From assembly GCA_022376925.1 (NCBI GenBank), contig JAIOJX010000002.1, positions 133,558,831-133,622,830 of the forward strand: a stretch of DNA of 64,000 bases. Reading direction: 5' to 3'. Made by a program: the position numbers and the translations under genes. Below are positions 32,436 through 42,895 of this stretch, piece by piece. The notes beneath the pieces were generated by a model. The model was not told the origin of the DNA, searched no databases, and saw only the letters and a list, made by a program, of their open reading frames with translations. The DNA is from Tragulus kanchil (lineage: Eukaryota; Chordata; Mammalia; Artiodactyla; Tragulidae). Each line of letters opens with the position of its first letter. Positions within the stretch are counted from its first letter, which is position 1.

Positions 32436-32861
32436 AATAGAGCAGTGACAGCCACAGCAAGTGCTACGTAAGTGTAAGTGATTGTTGCTGCTATTTCATA
32501 GTTGTTGAAATGATTATTGCTACTTATGTGATTACACGTTCATTTTTGCAGACTTCTCCAAGGCCGCCTGGCTGGTCCCGGGCTGTGTGCCCATGCTAGC
32601 TGGAAAAGTTTTCTCTTTCAGCAGACTGAGCCAAATGAAAGTCTCCTATTTTCCTCCTCAGCATGAACAAGTGACTCAGGCCACTTCAGTAGCAATTAAA
32701 TAGCTTCAAAAGCGACTCTGACTCATTAAATACCCAATTGGCTGGGAGAACTTGGTCCTAAATTAAACCAAGCCCCTTCTAGTCTTTTTACAAATGCGAA
32801 CACTATTCATTAAGGTTTTTAAAGGTTTTCATTACAAAAATGGTAGATGAATATACTCTTT

Positions 32862-33101
32862 TATTCCCTGCTCTGGGAAGATTCCACATGCCGGGGGGCA
32901 ACTAAGCCTGTGCACCCCAACTCCTGAGCCTGTGCTCCAGAGCCTGTGCTCCGCAACGAAGAGAAACCACCAGAATGAGAAGCCGGTGCATCACAACTAG
33001 AGTAGTAGCCCCAGCTCGCCACAACTAGAGAAAATCTCCTAGCAGCAACGAAGACCCAGTCTAGCCTCTCTCCGCCAGCCCCGCTCCAAAAAAGCAGAAA
33101 G
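32862..33101 (+). mobile_element. CHR-type SINE, copy 2
   Basis: Duplicate of 31766-32005 in pair 8. Confidence 0.88.
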
Positions 33102-33244
33102 AAGATTCCCCTCGATGACTCTCCCTCTCTGTGTCCTCTCCATTCTAGAGGTAACCTTGGTTAGTAACTTGATATGTATCCTTCTAGAGCTCTGTCTCAG
33201 CATTTACAGAAACTTACATGTGCTCATTAAGATGTATTCTATTG

Positions 33245-33542
33245 GGCTTTCCTGGTGGTCCAGTGGGTAAGAACACCGCTTTGTAGTGCAAGGGGTGCCG
33301 GTTCAGTCCCTAGCCTTGCGCGGAGCGGCTGGACCGATCGAGCCGGAGCTCTGGAGCGCATGCGAGCTCTGGAGCGCATGCGCCTAGAGCCGGTGCTCTG
33401 CAACAACAGAGGCCACTGCGATGGAGGCCCACACGGGCCAAAGAACAAAGATGGATGAAAAGAGATAAATGAAAGACCAATAGAAGTGGCCCGCCCGCCC
33501 CCCTCCCTCCCCAACCCGCCCCTCCCCCCCAAAAAAAACAAG
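33245..33542 (+). mobile_element. Young tRNA-derived SINE, long-tail form, with perfect 15-bp duplication
   Basis: Flanked by agatgtattctattg at 33230-33244 and 33543-33557. Inside, gagctctggagcgcatgc occurs twice in tandem (about 33346-33381), and the usual 'cccacgtgccg' region is shortened. C-rich tail present. Confidence 0.95.
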
Positions 33543-33644
33543 AGATGTATTCTATTGTTTTGCGGTTTTGTGTAAATAACGTTGTTTGGCAAGCCGCCTT
33601 CTGCAACTTGCTTGGATACCTTCAAAAGTGAAGGTGACTCGTTC

Positions 33645-34085
33645 TAATGACGTGAATGAACCTACAGCCTATTATACAGAGTGAAGTCAAGTCAAAAAGA
33701 GAAATATCGTATACTAGCATATATATATGGAATCTAGAAAGATGGTACTGTAAATTTCTTTGCAGGGCAGCAATGGAGAAACATACATGGAGAACAGACT
33801 TAAGGACATGGGGCTGGGACGGAGAGGTAATAGAGAGTGAGATGTATGCAGTGACTTGGAAACTTACATTACCATACATAAAATAAATACCCAATAGGAA
33901 TTTGCTGTAAGACTCAGGGAACTCAAACAGGAGCTCTGTAACAACCTGGAAAGGTAGGATGGGGAAGGAGATGGGAGGGAGGTTCAACAGGGAGGGGACA
34001 TATGTCTACCTCTGGCTGATTTATGTCGATGTTTGACAGAAAACAGCAAAACTCTGTAAAGCATTATCCTTCAACTAAAAAAAAA
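33645..34085 (+). mobile_element. L1 3' end (artiodactyl type)
   Basis: 'gacgtgaatgaacctacagc', 'tggaatctagaaagatggta', 'ccaataggaatttgctgtaa', 'gatgtttgacagaaaacagc' and an A-rich end. Overlaps frames on both strands at 33622-33987, which are not genes. Confidence 0.85.
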
Positions 34086-34096
34086 TTATTTTTTAG

Positions 34097-34438
34097 GGGC
34101 TTCCCCTGGTGGTCCAGTGGGTAAGGACACCGCCTTGCAGTGCAAGGGGCGCCAGTTCGGTCCCTGGCCTGGGAAGATCCCACGTGCCGCGGAGCGGCTG
34201 GACCGATGTGTCCAATTACCGAGCCGGAGCTCTGGAGCGCATGCGCCCAGAGCCGGCACTCTGCAACGATAGACCAGACGCCACCGCGATGGGAGGCCCA
34301 CAGGAGCCAAAGAACAAAGACAGATGAAAATAGAGAAATGAAAGACCAATAGAAGTGGCCCGCCCGCTCCCCTCCCTCCCCAACCCGACCCCCGCCCAAA
34401 AATAAATAAATAAATCTTAAAAAATAAAATAAAATAAA
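34097..34438 (+). mobile_element. Young tRNA-derived SINE, long-tail form
   Basis: Full-length: head, body 'gagccggagctctggagcgc', C-rich block, tail AAATAAATAAATAAATCTTA and further A/T. A small insert ('agaccagacgcc') lies in the body. It directly follows the L1 tail. Confidence 0.95.
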
Positions 34439-34654
34439 TGATTTTTTAAAAACAAAAAGGTGAAAATGACTCATTAAACACCAGGTTGTCTGGGGAGGCT
34501 GGGTCCTACATTGTCTCTCACCCCACGCCAGAGCCCCTAGCAAATTATCTCAGTTATCCCTGAAAAACACATCCAGAATCTAAGTGCTTTCCCTTTCCCC
34601 ATCCCCAGTTCTCACCCTGGATGCTGCTCCAGCCTTTGCCACCCCTCTTACAAA

Positions 34655-35195
34655 ATGAGACGTTTAAACTTTGATCAGATACACCTAAAAGAATTGAAAG
34701 CAAGGACTTGGAAAAATACTTGTATACCCATTTCTTTTCAGCAATATTCACAATGGCCAAAAGATGGAAATAAAATGTCCAGTGGATGGGTGGATAAACA
34801 AAATATCATATATGTTATACTGGAATATTATTCAGCCTTAAAAAGAGAGGAAAATCTGTCACTTATTACAACATAGAAGAGTCTTGAAGATATGAGATAA
34901 TCCAGACACAAAAAGGCAAATACTGTATGATATCACTTACATAGGATATCTTGCTGAGTCAAACTCACAGAGGCAGAGAATCACATAATCAATATTCTAC
35001 CAGGGGTGGAAAGAGAGAAGACAGGATAGTTATTATTCAACTGACAGGCATTCCAGTTTGAGGGCATGTGGACGTACTGGAGACAGAATGACAATGTGAG
35101 TCTACTTAATGTTACTGAACTATATAGTTTTAAATGGCAAAAATGGTAAATATTGTTACATGTATTTTATCACAATAAAAAACATCAAGAAGATT
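34655..35195 (+). mobile_element. L1 3' region relic, copy 1
   Basis: 'attcacaatggccaaaagat', 'ggaatattattcagccttaa', 'aggggtggaaagagagaaga', ending at 'tatcacaataaaaaaca'. Follows L1 ORF2-end/3'-UTR order. Confidence 0.8.
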
Positions 35196-35204
35196 TTTAT
35201 CAGG

Positions 35205-35412
35205 TTGCATGCTTAGTCGCTCAGCTGTATCTGACTCTTTGTGATCCATGGACTGTAGCTCGCCAGGTTCCTCTGTCCATGGGGTTTTTTCAGGCACAAA
35301 TACTAGAGTGGGTAGCCATTCCCTTCTCCAGAGGGTCTTCCTGACTCAGGGATTGAACCTGTCACCTGCATGGCGGTTGGATTCTTTATCTACTGACCCA
35401 TCAGGGAAGCCC
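35205..35412 (-). mobile_element. Bov-tA SINE, copy 1
   Basis: 'gcttagtcgctcagctgtat', 'tcgccaggttcctctgtcca', end 'ccatcagggaagccc'. Confidence 0.92.
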
Positions 35413-35459
35413 CTTTGATGGGGTTAGGTCATCCCAGAACCTCTAAAGACCCTCATCTC

Positions 35460-35720
35460 GGGTCTTCAAGAACAAACTCCTACCCTGGCCTGCAGAGCCC
35501 TGCCCCATGATTTGTCTCCACACCTCATGTGAGCCTTCTGAGTCTCCCTCTCATTGTCTTTCTGTTCATTTCCACTACAGACATGCTGGCTCCCTTACTG
35601 CTCTTCAAACATGCCCGGCATGCTTCACCTCAGGGCCTTTGCACTTACTATTCCTCTGCTTGGTACATTTCTCTCCAGGTGTCTGCAAGGCTGGCTTCCT
35701 CACAGCCTTTAGGCTTATGG
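35460..35720 (+). mobile_element. L2 LINE 3' part, copy 1
   Basis: 'ctcttcaaacatgcccggca', 'ctcagggcctttgcacttac', 'ttcctctgcttggtacattt' closely follow the L2 consensus order. The second copy at 36557 runs on beyond the junction. Confidence 0.75.
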
Positions 35721-35751
35721 ATCTTAGTTCCTGTGCCACCCCTCTTACAGA

Positions 35752-36292
35752 ATGAGAGGTTTAAACTTCGCCAAGATACACCTAAAAGAATTGAAAGCAA
35801 GGACTTGGAAAAATACTTGTATACCCATTTCTTTTCAGCAATATTCACAATGGCCAAAAGATGGAAATAAAATGTCCAGTGGATGGGTGGATAAACAAAA
35901 TATCATATATGTTATACTGGAATATTATTCAGCCTTAAAAAGAGAGGAAAATCTGTCACTTATTACAACATAGAAGAGTCTTGAAGATATGAGATAATCC
36001 AGACACAAAAAGGCAAATACTGTATGATATCACTTACATAGGATATCTTGCTGAGTCAAACTCACAGAGGCAGAGAATCACATAATCAATATTCTACCAG
36101 GGGTGGAAAGAGAGAAGACAGGATAGTTATTATTCAACTGACAGGCATTCCAGTTTGAGGGCATGTGGACGTACTGGAGACAGAATGACAATGTGAGTCT
36201 ACTTAATGTTACTGAACTATATAGTTTTAAATGGCAAAAATGGTAAATATTGTTACATGTATTTTATCACAATAAAAAACATCAAGAAGATT
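35752..36292 (+). mobile_element. L1 3' region relic, copy 2
   Basis: Duplicate of 34655-35195 in pair 9. Confidence 0.8.
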
Positions 36293-36301
36293 ATTGGCAG
36301 G

Positions 36302-36509
36302 TTGCAGGCTTAGTCGCTCAGCTGTATCTGACTCTTTGTGATCCATGGACTGTAGCTCGCCAGGTTCCTCTGTCCATGGGGTTTTTTCAGGCACAAATAC
36401 TAGAGTGGGTAGCCATTCCCTTCTCCAGAGGGTCTTCCTGACTCAGGGATTGAACCTGTCACCTGCATGGCGGTTGGATTCTTTATCTACTGACCCATCA
36501 GGGAAGCCC
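36302..36509 (-). mobile_element. Bov-tA SINE, copy 2
   Basis: Duplicate of 35205-35412 in pair 9. Confidence 0.92.
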
Positions 36510-36556
36510 CTTTGATGGGGTTAGGTCATCCCAGAACCTCTAAAGACCCTCATCTC

Positions 36557-37020
36557 GGGTCTTCAAGAACAAACTCCTACCCTGGCCTGCAGAGCCCTGC
36601 CCCATGATTTGTCTCCACACCTCATGTGAGCCTTCTGAGTCTCCCTCTCATTGTCTTTCTGTTCATTTCCACTACAGACATGCTGGCTCCCTTACTGCTC
36701 TTCAAACATGCCCGGCATGCTTCACCTCAGGGCCTTTGCACTTACTATTCCTCTGCTTGGTACATTTCTCTCCAGGTGTCTGCAAGGCTGGCTTCCTCAC
36801 AGCCTTTAGGCTTATGGATCTTAGTTCCCTGACCAGGGCTTGAACTTGTGCCCGCACCGTGGAATCACAGAGTCCAGCTAACTGCTGAACTGCCCGCTGA
36901 CCTTACTTTGTAAAACTCAGCCTTCACCCCACCCCTTTTGGCCTGCATTCTTCTTCTCCACAGCAGTTAAACCATTTAAAAGCTTCTTTGTTTTATTCAT
37001 TGTCTGTCTTGCTGCACTAG
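36557..37020 (+). mobile_element. L2 LINE 3' part, copy 2, split by a SINE scrap
   Basis: L2 text to 36818, then an antisense tRNA-SINE head (about 36819-36893, 'tccctgaccagggcttgaac'), then L2 resumes with 'ccgctgaccttactttgtaa' and 'cactagaatgtatgag'. Confidence 0.7.
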
Positions 37021-37770
37021 AATGTATGAGTGTTTGAGTGTTTTAAAGTCTCTCCAAGCTGCAACCTGACCTTTCTCAAGGTTCCTGGATGCCACTGATA
37101 ACCTCAATAGCAACCTTGCGAAGTTGGTTCCCAGATCTTCCTTTTCCTTAGGTCAAAGCCCCAGAAGCTGACTCAATTTTTCCTTTAGGTCAGGAAGGAG
37201 AGAAAAATGGAAAGGTATGTGCTCTGAATGGCCAGGTGAGCCCTGAGTGCCAGCCTGGCTGTATAGCCTGTGTGATCTGGACTCTGTGGTTGGATTTCTG
37301 GGAACAAAGTGAACACTGCCAGGCTTGGCCGTGGCTGGGGGCTTTTGTGGCAGAGGGCGGGGTGGTGGGGGAGATCAAGTTGAGGTGGCCTGGGCATGCT
37401 GGGAGCAGAGGCTCCACAATCAAATGTCTGTGGGCCATCAACTCACAGATAAGCTGGGCATGGGAATGCTGGGCAACTCGGAAGTGGGGAGTCACATGAA
37501 ACCAGGATCCATTTAGCTGCCGCTCCGCTCCAGGTGACCCTGACCAACCAGGAATGAAAGCCCGCTTGCTGCCAGACCTCCTGACGGCTTATTTCCCAGG
37601 CAATCAGGAAGTTGATTTTTATGAGTTATTCTCTGATGTTTCAACATTGGTTCAAAGAAAATGTTTTTTGACATACCCCATGATCTTACCAAACACGTTT
37701 GAAAACTGGGTCTCCTCCATCTCCAACCCTCCCATACACACCCTCCACTGTTTACAAACCTGCAGTTTAG
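37021..37770. other. Unassigned sequence
   Basis: No recognisable repeat. Frames at 37236, 37325 and 37554 lack motifs or plausible splice context. Confidence 0.4.
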
Positions 37771-37960
37771 GAAAACACTTAAGGATATGGACTCTGGCTC
37801 CAGAGAGACCTGGCTTTGCTGCTATTCGGGCAAAGTTCCTTGACATCGGCATGTCTGTTTATCTGTAAAATGGGAACTAAAATAGAACCTGCTTCATAAG
37901 ATGGCTTAGAAGCCTAAAGGAAACGAAGCAAGGTGCCTGACAAACGATACTGCAATTCAA
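37770..37960 (+). mobile_element. MIR SINE
   Basis: 'tatggactctggctccagag', 'gggcaaagttccttgacatc', 'tctgtttatctgtaaaatgg' follow the MIR core and tail. Confidence 0.8.
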
Positions 37961-38408
37961 TCTAAGTAGTAGTAACTGGGGAAAAGGGGAGCCAAGAGGG
38001 GCTACTAGGGAGAGATAGCAGAGTAACAGAACGACTGTGCATGGTGAGAGGTGGAGTGCTGTAATCAGAAGCAGATCATTCAGGCTTGCTGTGGCTTGGG
38101 GAAAGGAGACTGAAAACCGAGGGACCCACCATGATCAATGGACCCAGATGAGGAATTCTGTCAACCAAGCCAGAAACGCAGCACCGCCCAGGACCTCCAG
38201 GCCTGCAGGTGGCGCTGCATCTCTAAGAGCCTCTCTATCTCAGAGGATGGCACAGGTCCCAGGCGAGAATCCCACCGGTGGAACTTTATTGGAAGGCTTT
38301 ACCTCTATGCTAGTGGAAGTCTATCTTCTTAGTCTGGGACCTGACGTTTTGGATCTCAAGATTCTGTCACTATCCTTCTGAACTTCCTTCTTTTGTAGTT
38401 TGTAATAA
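37961..38408. other. Unassigned sequence
   Basis: The 115-codon frame at 38037 and its 64-codon shadow are not recognised. An AATAAA lies at 38403, but without other gene evidence I do not call a transcript end. Confidence 0.35.
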
Positions 38409-38409
38409 A

Positions 38410-38800
38410 ATTTTCACCAGAGTCATTTAGGGAGTCTTCAGTGGCAAGAAACAGATGCCCCAACCCAAGATGGCTTAGCAAACAGGAAACGCATAGCTTC
38501 AGGCCCCTGAAATGTCCAGGGATAGGACAGGTATGGCTCGATGTGGGTTAGATCATGAGACCTGTCTCCTCTCTGTCATCTCTCTGGATGGGATTCATTC
38601 TCAGGCAGCCTCTTCCCAGATGCAACTCTATCTGAACGACTCTGAAGCAGGTGGGACTTCCTAAGAATTCAAAGAGAAAGTCCCTGTGTTCATTTTCATG
38701 GACTATGGTTAAGCTGAGTTGGATCTCATTCCCTCCTTTGAACCAATCAATATCTCAAGAGGAATACAAGTGTAATTTCTAGGCAAGGGCAGTATCAACT
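38410..38800 (+). mobile_element. Old mammalian interspersed repeat, class not assigned
   Basis: 'gtggcaagaaacagatgccc', 'caagatggcttagcaaacag', 'ggataggacaggtatggctc' and 'cctcctttgaaccaatcaat' match a common old repeat by word order. Confidence 0.45.
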
Positions 38801-39579
38801 TGAATGGAGGGGGGGTGATATCTGAAATCAGCATCACCAGGATCAAAATATGGAGGAAGGGTAAGAAAGGAGTGATGATGCAAGAACTAAATCATGTGCA
38901 GTTACCTAAAGCAGAATGAATGGATACTCAGTGAAGCCCGCCTTAGGGGAAAAAAAAAAGAAAAAATAGTCACCTTAGCTTTTATGCAATGTATTTTTTA
39001 AATAGTCATTGCAAAGAATAGCATTTACCACCCTACTTTTTCCCAGGGCTGGACTGGCTGATCTTGGATCTTTTCCCATATTCATCATCTCCTAGAATTG
39101 CACTACCTTGATTAAAGAAAGCAGGAGGACTTTTCTTCCACAATAATATAAAATAGAGTGTTTAGGAGGCACTTCACTTTCTGACCAGTCGTGAGTCCGT
39201 CCAGACCTGAATCCATCCACCTGTGCCATAACTCACCCCACAGATCTTGGTCTAGAAAGAGATTCTATTTTCTTTTGCCGAATGATCCATAGTTCTAAAT
39301 ACCTGGCAAAAGTCGCATGGACTCTCTGATATCCGTCAGTCACCTCTGAGAACACTGCTCTCTATGTTCACAATGGCTTAAAATACATACTTTCAAATTT
39401 GTCAGCCTACTATCAACCGGTTTGTAGTTCCTATGCACCCCTCAAATGCCACCCCCCAACACACACTGGAAATCATGACATAAAGACATATCATTTGTGC
39501 CAAGCTGCTCCCAGTATCATGTGTGCCAAGCTGCTCCCAGGAGATGTGCCCAACAATGTTCAACAACAGGCCCTGGGCA
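38801..39579. other. Unassigned sequence
   Basis: No repeat or exon recognised. 'tgtgccaagctgctcccag' occurs twice (39496-39514 and 39521-39539), a small tandem repeat. Confidence 0.4.
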
Positions 39580-39680
39580 GGAAATCAGTTCTGTTCAGTC
39601 TCAGCTGTGTCCAGTTCTCTGTGACTCCACAGACTGCAGTTCACCAGGCTTCCCTGTCCTTCACCATCTCCCAGGAAACA
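39580..39680 (-). mobile_element. BovB/Bov-A 3'-end fragment
   Basis: 'cagttctgttcagtctcagc', 'ccacagactgcagttcacca', 'tccttcaccatctcccagg' are antisense BovB 3' end. Confidence 0.85.
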
Positions 39681-39804
39681 GGTGTGAACCAAAAAGAAAA
39701 CTCTCTGAAAGAACATATATTGGCTGAAACCATATGAAATTGTTATTTTTGTAAGTTAGTCATGGTCTAATATCAACAGTCTTAGTAATCACAACTAAAT
39801 ATAA

Positions 39805-39890
39805 TAGGACAGTGGTTTTAAAAGTGGGGTTCACAGACTTCGGGGGAGTGGGGGAGGGGAGTGGGAGTATGTTCCAAAGACCCTTTCAAG
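39805..39890. mobile_element. MER5-like hAT relic
   Basis: 'gtggttttaaaagtggggtt' followed by 'cacagactt' resembles the MER5-like pattern of 'gtggttctcaaagtgtggtc'. Short and weak. Confidence 0.35.
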
Positions 39891-39900
39891 AAGAACTTGA

Positions 39901-40634
39901 GGGCTTCCCTGGTGGTCCAGTGGGTAAATGTGGGGAGCTGCCCTGTTTCAAGGGGTTTCCTTTAATGAAACATAGCCCTGGGAGCTGCCCTGGCAACAGG
40001 GGCTGATAACAGCATAGCTCTCTGTCCCGCCACCCCAGGTGTTGTGAAGACGTTCCTTAGCTATCGTAAAGAACACCTGGAGCCTCTTTACAGGGCTTGA
40101 GGGGCGTTATGACCCAGAACCATTGTAATAACACACCAGGAGGTAGCACCTAGTTTATGATCGACACCTGGCCTAAAGCACGTGTACACAATTGCTTGTT
40201 GTGTGAAGTATAAAAGGGATGAGCGAATTCAATAAACTTGTCAGCAACTTGTCAGCAACCTCTAGAGTTGTCTGCCTTCTTGCTGTCCCTCTCAACCCCA
40301 TCTTTTCTGTCCTTCTTTCTTTTCTTAGCCTATCTGCCACTCTCTTCAGGACCTGTTCGACTGCCGGCTGGCCCGGCAGGTAAAGAGTCCACCTTGCAGT
40401 GCAGGGGGCGCCAGTTTGATCCTGGCCTAGGAAGATCCCACGTGCCGCGGAGCAGCTGGATTGATGTGTCCAATGACGAGCCAGCGCTCTGGAGCGCGTG
40501 TGCCCAGAGCCGGTACTCTGCAACGACAGAGGCCACTGCAATGGGAGACCCATACAGGCCAAAGAACAAATATGGATGAAAATAACTAAATGAAAGACCA
40601 ATACAGAAGCCAAAAATCAAAAAAAAAAAAAAAA
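39901..40634 (+). mobile_element. Young tRNA-derived SINE, short-tail form, split by a solo LTR
   Basis: Left part 39901-39928 (head 'gggcttccctggtggtccag'), right part 40379-40634 ('agtccaccttgcagtgcagg', 'accaatacagaagccaaaaa'). The SINE itself appears flanked by aagaactt (39891-39898 and about 40635-40642). Confidence 0.92.
39929..40378 (+). mobile_element. Solo LTR of an endogenous retrovirus (class II-like)
   Basis: 450 bp starting TG ('tgtggggagctgccctg') and ending CA ('ctggcccggca'), with a perfect 6-bp target repeat ggtaaa at 39923-39928 and 40379-40384. A TATA-like 'agtataaaagggatgag' and an AATAAA follow in the usual U3/R order (40209-40236), and cttgtcagcaa is repeated at 40239-40257. 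No internal coding region, so it is a recombined solo LTR. A 6-bp duplication favours the ERVK-like class; the exact family is not determined. Confidence 0.88.
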
Positions 40635-40877
40635 AGAACTTAAAGTCAAAATTGTTATCATAAATAATAATATTAAGTTATTTAATACTAATACTAAGCT
40701 AATAATACTAAGTAACATAATACTATGTTATTTGCCTTTTCCCCATATTGACGTTTGCACTGAGGAAAGCAATGGTCTACAAAAGCAACAGTGAATACCG
40801 TTCCAAGAGGCTGGATTTCCTTTATTTCAACTAAACAACGCAACAGACTTAATTTAGAAGTAGACATATGAATCCAC

Positions 40878-40965
40878 CTTTTTTAAACATTGAAGTAGAG
40901 TCGATGTGTAGTATTGTGTTGGTTTCAGCAAAGTGTACAGCAAAGTGATTCAGATTATACATATG
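40878..40965 (-). mobile_element. L1 3'-end fragment
   Basis: Antisense L1 end: 'gtgttggtttcagcaaagtg', 'acagcaaagtgattcagatt'. Confidence 0.7.
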
Positions 40966-40967
40966 CA

Positions 40968-40992
40968 TGTATATATGTGTGTGTGTGTGTTT
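40968..40992. repeat. (TG)n short microsatellite
   Basis: About 10 TG units after the L1 fragment. Confidence 0.85.
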
Positions 40993-41044
40993 ATGTGCTC
41001 TAAAAACTTCACTTGAAATAATTCATACTGTCCAAATTGATCTG

Positions 41045-41290
41045 CTACAGGAAGTGCACAGGCTCTGGATGAAGACTGACTCTGGGTTCAGATCTCGACG
41101 CTGATGCTTCCTTGTCCTATGACTTTGGGCAAGTTACTCAACCTCTCGTGCCGCCGTTTCCTCATCTGTAAAACAGGAATGATACATGTTCTTATCCCCT
41201 GGGATTGCTCTGCGTTTTACTATCCAAGTGCCCAGAAACAGCATCTGTCACAGAGCAAGCACTATATAAAAGTGTTTGCTCTTATTATTA
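41045..41290 (+). mobile_element. MIR SINE
   Basis: Nearly full-length: 'gaagactgactctgggttca', 'gactttgggcaagttactca', 'tcctcatctgtaaaacagg', 'agcaagcactatataaaag'. Confidence 0.9.
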
Positions 41291-41329
41291 TGTCAATCTC
41301 CTGCTTTTCTCACTCATGATCTTTTAGTT

Positions 41330-41805
41330 TATTTGTGTTGGGTCATAGTTATATCATGGACTTCCGTTGTGATGTGTCAACTTTCCAGTTGTGACTCAGG
41401 CTTAAGTTGCTCCTTGGCATATATACTAGTTCCTCAACCAGGGATCAAACCCACGTCCCTCTCATTGCAAGATGGGTTCTTTTTTTTTTTTTTTTTAAAG
41501 ATTTATTTATTTATTTATTTTTGGGTGGGGGTCGGGTTAGGGAGGGAGAGGGCGGGTAGGCCACTTCTATTGGTCTTTCATTTTCTCTATTTTCATCCGT
41601 CTTTGTTCTTTGGCTCCCGTGGCCTCCCATCACAGTGGCGTCTGTCGTCGCAGAGCGCCGGCTCCGTCCAGCTGCTCCGCGGCACGTGGGATCTTCCCAG
41701 GCCAGGGCTCGAAATGGCTCCCCTTGCACAGCACTCCTTACCCACTGGACCACCAGGAGAAGCCCGCAAGATGGGTTCTTAACTACTGGACCACCAGGAA
41801 AGTCC
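41330..41805 (-). mobile_element. Old tRNA-derived SINE split by a younger one
   Basis: Left part 41330-41481 ('caaccagggatcaaacccac'), right part 41781-41805 ('aactactggaccaccaggaa'). The parts are joined by the duplicated gcaagatgggttctt. Confidence 0.85.
41482..41765 (-). mobile_element. Young tRNA-derived SINE, long-tail form, nested, perfect 15-bp duplication
   Basis: Poly-T, AAGATTTATTTATTTATTTA, C-rich block in antisense, body with deletions (the 'gctctggagcgc' segment is lost), head. Flanked by gcaagatgggttctt at 41467-41481 and 41766-41780. Confidence 0.95.
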
Positions 41806-41839
41806 CATGATTTTGAGGTCTATGAACCTTCAAATGCAT

Positions 41840-42300
41840 GGTTGGAATAGGTTCTTGTTTGGTGCCATATAGTATTCCATCACGTAAACATTCCACATTT
41901 TATTTTTATTTATATATGGTTGCACGGAGTCTTCATTACTTTTGCATGGGCTTTCTCTAATTGCACTGAGTGGGGGCTACTCTTTGTTGCCATCTGAGGG
42001 CTTCTCATTTCAGTGGCTTCTCTTGTTGTGGAGCACAGGCTCTAGGCAAACGGGCTTCAGTAGTTGCAGCATGCAGGCTAGTAACTGTGGCTCAGTTGCT
42101 TCTCAGTCGGTGGAATCTTCCTGGACCAGGGAATGAACTTGTGTCCCCTGCACTGGCAAGCGGATTTTTATCCACTATGCCACAAGAGACGTTCCTAAAC
42201 ATTCCACAATTCATTATATCTCTACTGCAAGTACTGACAATGGATAAGCATCTTTCTACTTGTAGAGTTTATACATGTATAATGTCAAAAATCTCAGATG
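41840..42300 (-). mobile_element. L1 ORF2-end fragment split by a CHR SINE
   Basis: 'gccatatagtattccatcac' and 'caatggataagcatctttct' are antisense L1 near the ORF2 end. The SINE at 41898-42195 interrupts it. Confidence 0.65.
41898..42195 (-). mobile_element. CHR-type tRNA-derived SINE with target-site duplication
   Basis: 'tatttatatatggttgcacg', 'cttctcttgttgtggagcac', 'tggaccagggaatgaacttg'. Flanked by taaacattccaca at 41885-41897 and 42196-42208. Confidence 0.9.
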
Positions 42301-42492
42301 ACTAATTTTCTCCAGCAAGGCTCAGCCTCTGGGGTAGGCCGAATAATGGTCAAAGATGTCTGAGTCCTCGTACTTAGAGTCTGGTAATATGCTAAATTAT
42401 GTGACAAAGGGGAAGTAACATTGCAGAGAGAATTATGATTGGTGATCAGATGACCTAGAAATGGAGAGATTATCCTAGAGTATCCATGCAGG

Positions 42493-42895
42493 TGTGCTTT
42501 CCTGGTGTCTCAGTAGTAAAGAATCCTGCCAGCACAGGAGACGTGGGTTCAGTTCCTGGGTCAGAAAGATCCCCTGGAATAGAGGATCCTGCAGGGGTGC
42601 TGTGCAACGGCCTGGAGGGGTGGGGTAGAGGAGACTGGGAGCGGGGTGGAAGAGAGAGGGGGCCAAGTATATACTTATGACTAATCTGGGATTATACATA
42701 TCTGTAAACAACAAAACTCTGTAAAAGTAAAAAGTAAAAAGAAAAAAAAATTAAAAAAATGATCCCCTGGAGAAGGAAATGGCAATCTACTCTAGTATTC
42801 TTGCCTGGGAATTCCATAGTAAGGAACCTGGCAGGCTACAGTCTGTGGGGTCGCAACAGTTGGATATGACATAGCAAATAAACAACAACCATTCC
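42493..42895 (+). mobile_element. Bov-tA SINE split by an L1 3' end
   Basis: Left part 42493-42578 ('gctttcctggtgtctcagta'), right part 42763-42895 ('gatcccctggagaaggaaat', 'ctagtattcttgcctgggaa'). The repeat gatcccctgga occurs at both sides of the insert. Confidence 0.9.
42579..42762 (+). mobile_element. Short L1 3' end nested in Bov-tA
   Basis: 'gactaatctgggattataca', 'ctgtaaacaacaaaactctg', A-rich tail. It is the same 3'-UTR type as 27480-27600. Flanking duplication gatcccctgga (about 42568-42578 and 42763-42773). Confidence 0.85.

Larger units (their letters stand above)
31054..33262. repeat. Tandem duplicate pair 8 (unit about 1,096 bp)
   Basis: 31054-32151 recurs at 32150-33262. The 30 bases before the junction in copy 1 (32097-32122) are garbled and 14 bases shorter than in copy 2. 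Copy 1 stops 20 bases into a SINE whose complete form is in copy 2. Confidence 0.95.
34637..36829. repeat. Tandem duplicate pair 9 (unit about 1,097 bp)
   Basis: 34637-35732 recurs at 35734-36829. Differences lie in the first 60 bases (caaaatgagacg/cagaatgagagg, tgatcagata/cgccaagata) and before the SINE (tttttatcaggttgcatg/ttattggcaggttgcagg). Confidence 0.95.

Noticed and set aside
34440..34520. Resemblance of 'tgactcattaaacaccaggt' to 'tgactcattaaatacccaat' at about 31622
   Set aside because: Similarity is limited to about 50 bases and may be an old shared repeat; too weak to report as a feature.
38037..38408. 115-codon frame followed by an AATAAA
   Set aside because: No recognised protein, no splice or promoter evidence; an AATAAA alone is frequent by chance.
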